From Eubacteriales bacterium (GTDB lineage: Bacteria > Bacillota > Clostridia > Oscillospirales > CAG-272), in assembly GCA_028709565.1 (NCBI GenBank), contig JAQVWU010000198.1:1-5996 (forward strand): 5,996 nucleotides of DNA. Direction: 5' to 3'. The translations under genes were made by a program, and so were the position numbers. Below, in pieces: positions 5,794 to 5,996 of the stretch. Each line of letters starts with the position of its first letter. The stretch's first letter is position 1. A model generated the notes under the pieces. That model was not told the DNA's origin. It was given only the letters and a program-made list of their open reading frames with translations, and did not search any database.

Positions 5794-5846
5794 AACATAA
5801 AACAAAAGGGTGCGCGGCAATGTCATGCACCCTTTTGTTTTATGTT
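5794..5846. terminator. Bidirectional intrinsic terminator with a 20-bp perfect stem
   Basis: Arms 5794-5813 and 5827-5846 are perfectly complementary around a 13-nt loop (5814-5826). The six pairs next to the loop are the GC-rich GGGTGC/GCACCC; outside lie AAAACAAAA on the left and TTTTGTTTTA on the right, so a GC stem followed by a U-rich tract is made on both strands. It ends the + strand surface protein gene, 23 bp past its stop, and the convergent - strand gene, also 22 bp past its stop at 5869. Confidence 0.93.
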
Positions 5847-5868
5847 GATTTCTTATTAAATTAAAACA

Positions 5869-5996
5869 TCAAATCCGTCTGCCCGTGTTGTCCTTGCCGG
5901 TCGGACGGCAGACAAACGATTCGAAGCCGGCTTTTCTTAATATGTCATCGGTTTCTTCCGCCTTTTTAAGGTCTTCAAAAATGCCGTATACTGCGG
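5869..5996 (-). CDS. C-terminal end of an unidentified protein, possibly SPOR-like (5' part outside window)
   Basis: The minus strand is open from the window edge to TGA at 5869-5871, 41 complete codons. The visible C-terminus contains VYGIFEDLKKAEETDDILRK then AGFESFVCRPTG and ends GRRI. The layout of a strand with G-x-F, an Ala-containing helix, then L-x3-GF-x-x-FV resembles the second half of a SPOR-type repeat, which binds denuded peptidoglycan, but the piece is too short to be sure. Reality of the gene is supported by codon pattern, open frame to the edge and the shared terminator placed just beyond the stop. The protein has one Cys in the visible part. Function otherwise unknown. Confidence 0.65.
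   Translation of the reverse strand, partial: AVYGIFEDLKKAEETDDILRKAGFESFVCRPTGKDNTGRRI

Noticed and set aside
5816..5826. Attachment site or insertion-sequence end formed by the long inverted repeat at 5794-5846
   Set aside because: No transposase or integrase nearby, and GC stem plus flanking A/T tracts fit a bidirectional terminator fully.
5387..5830. 147-codon open frame on the minus strand across the end of the surface protein gene
   Set aside because: It is opposite the GC-rich Ala/Pro linker, gives a glycine-rich translation without a domain, and runs through the terminator hairpin. The plus-strand frame has a signal peptide, family motifs, promoter and ribosome-binding site.

Overview
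The window most likely comes from the chromosome of an anaerobic, low-to-moderate-GC Bacillota of the class Clostridia. Evidence: a rubrerythrin (peroxide defence of strict anaerobes), a Pol I with a decayed proofreading domain of the Gram-positive kind, strong Shine-Dalgarno sites with frequent TTG/GTG starts, AT-rich intergenic DNA around roughly half-GC genes, and a surface protein with a Clostridia-style C-terminal membrane anchor. The species cannot be named from the sequence.

Layout. (1) 1-524, + strand: the 3' part of a WecG/TagA/CpsF-family glycosyltransferase gene, cut by the window edge. (2) 512-1294, - strand: a NYN-domain protein with a C-terminal winged helix, meeting the first gene tail to tail with a 13-bp overlap. 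(3) 1421-1951, - strand: rubrerythrin, same orientation as and upstream of the NYN gene. (4) 1952-2118: an AT-rich divergent control region; a near-consensus promoter drives rubrerythrin, and its palindromic -10 element may also serve polA. (5) 2119-4659, + strand: DNA polymerase I. (6) 4660-4855: an AT-rich spacer with no convincing polA terminator but a very good promoter (TTTACA, 17 bp, TGC-TATAAT) for the next gene. (7) 4856-5770, + strand: a secreted, membrane-anchored protein with a CBM9-like domain. (8) 5794-5846: a perfect 20-bp-stem bidirectional terminator. (9) 5869-5996, - strand: the last 41 codons of a further gene, possibly ending in a SPOR-like domain.

The genes do not form one pathway: cell-wall or surface polymer synthesis, a putative RNA-processing or regulatory protein, oxidative-stress defence, DNA repair/replication and an envelope protein lie side by side. 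Rubrerythrin and the NYN gene could be co-transcribed, and rubrerythrin and polA share a divergent promoter region. I see no phage, transposon, CRISPR array, tRNA or rRNA. I found no convincing new multi-gene system. The least understood pieces are the NYN-winged-helix protein with its oddly placed ribosome-binding site, and the CBM9-like surface protein.
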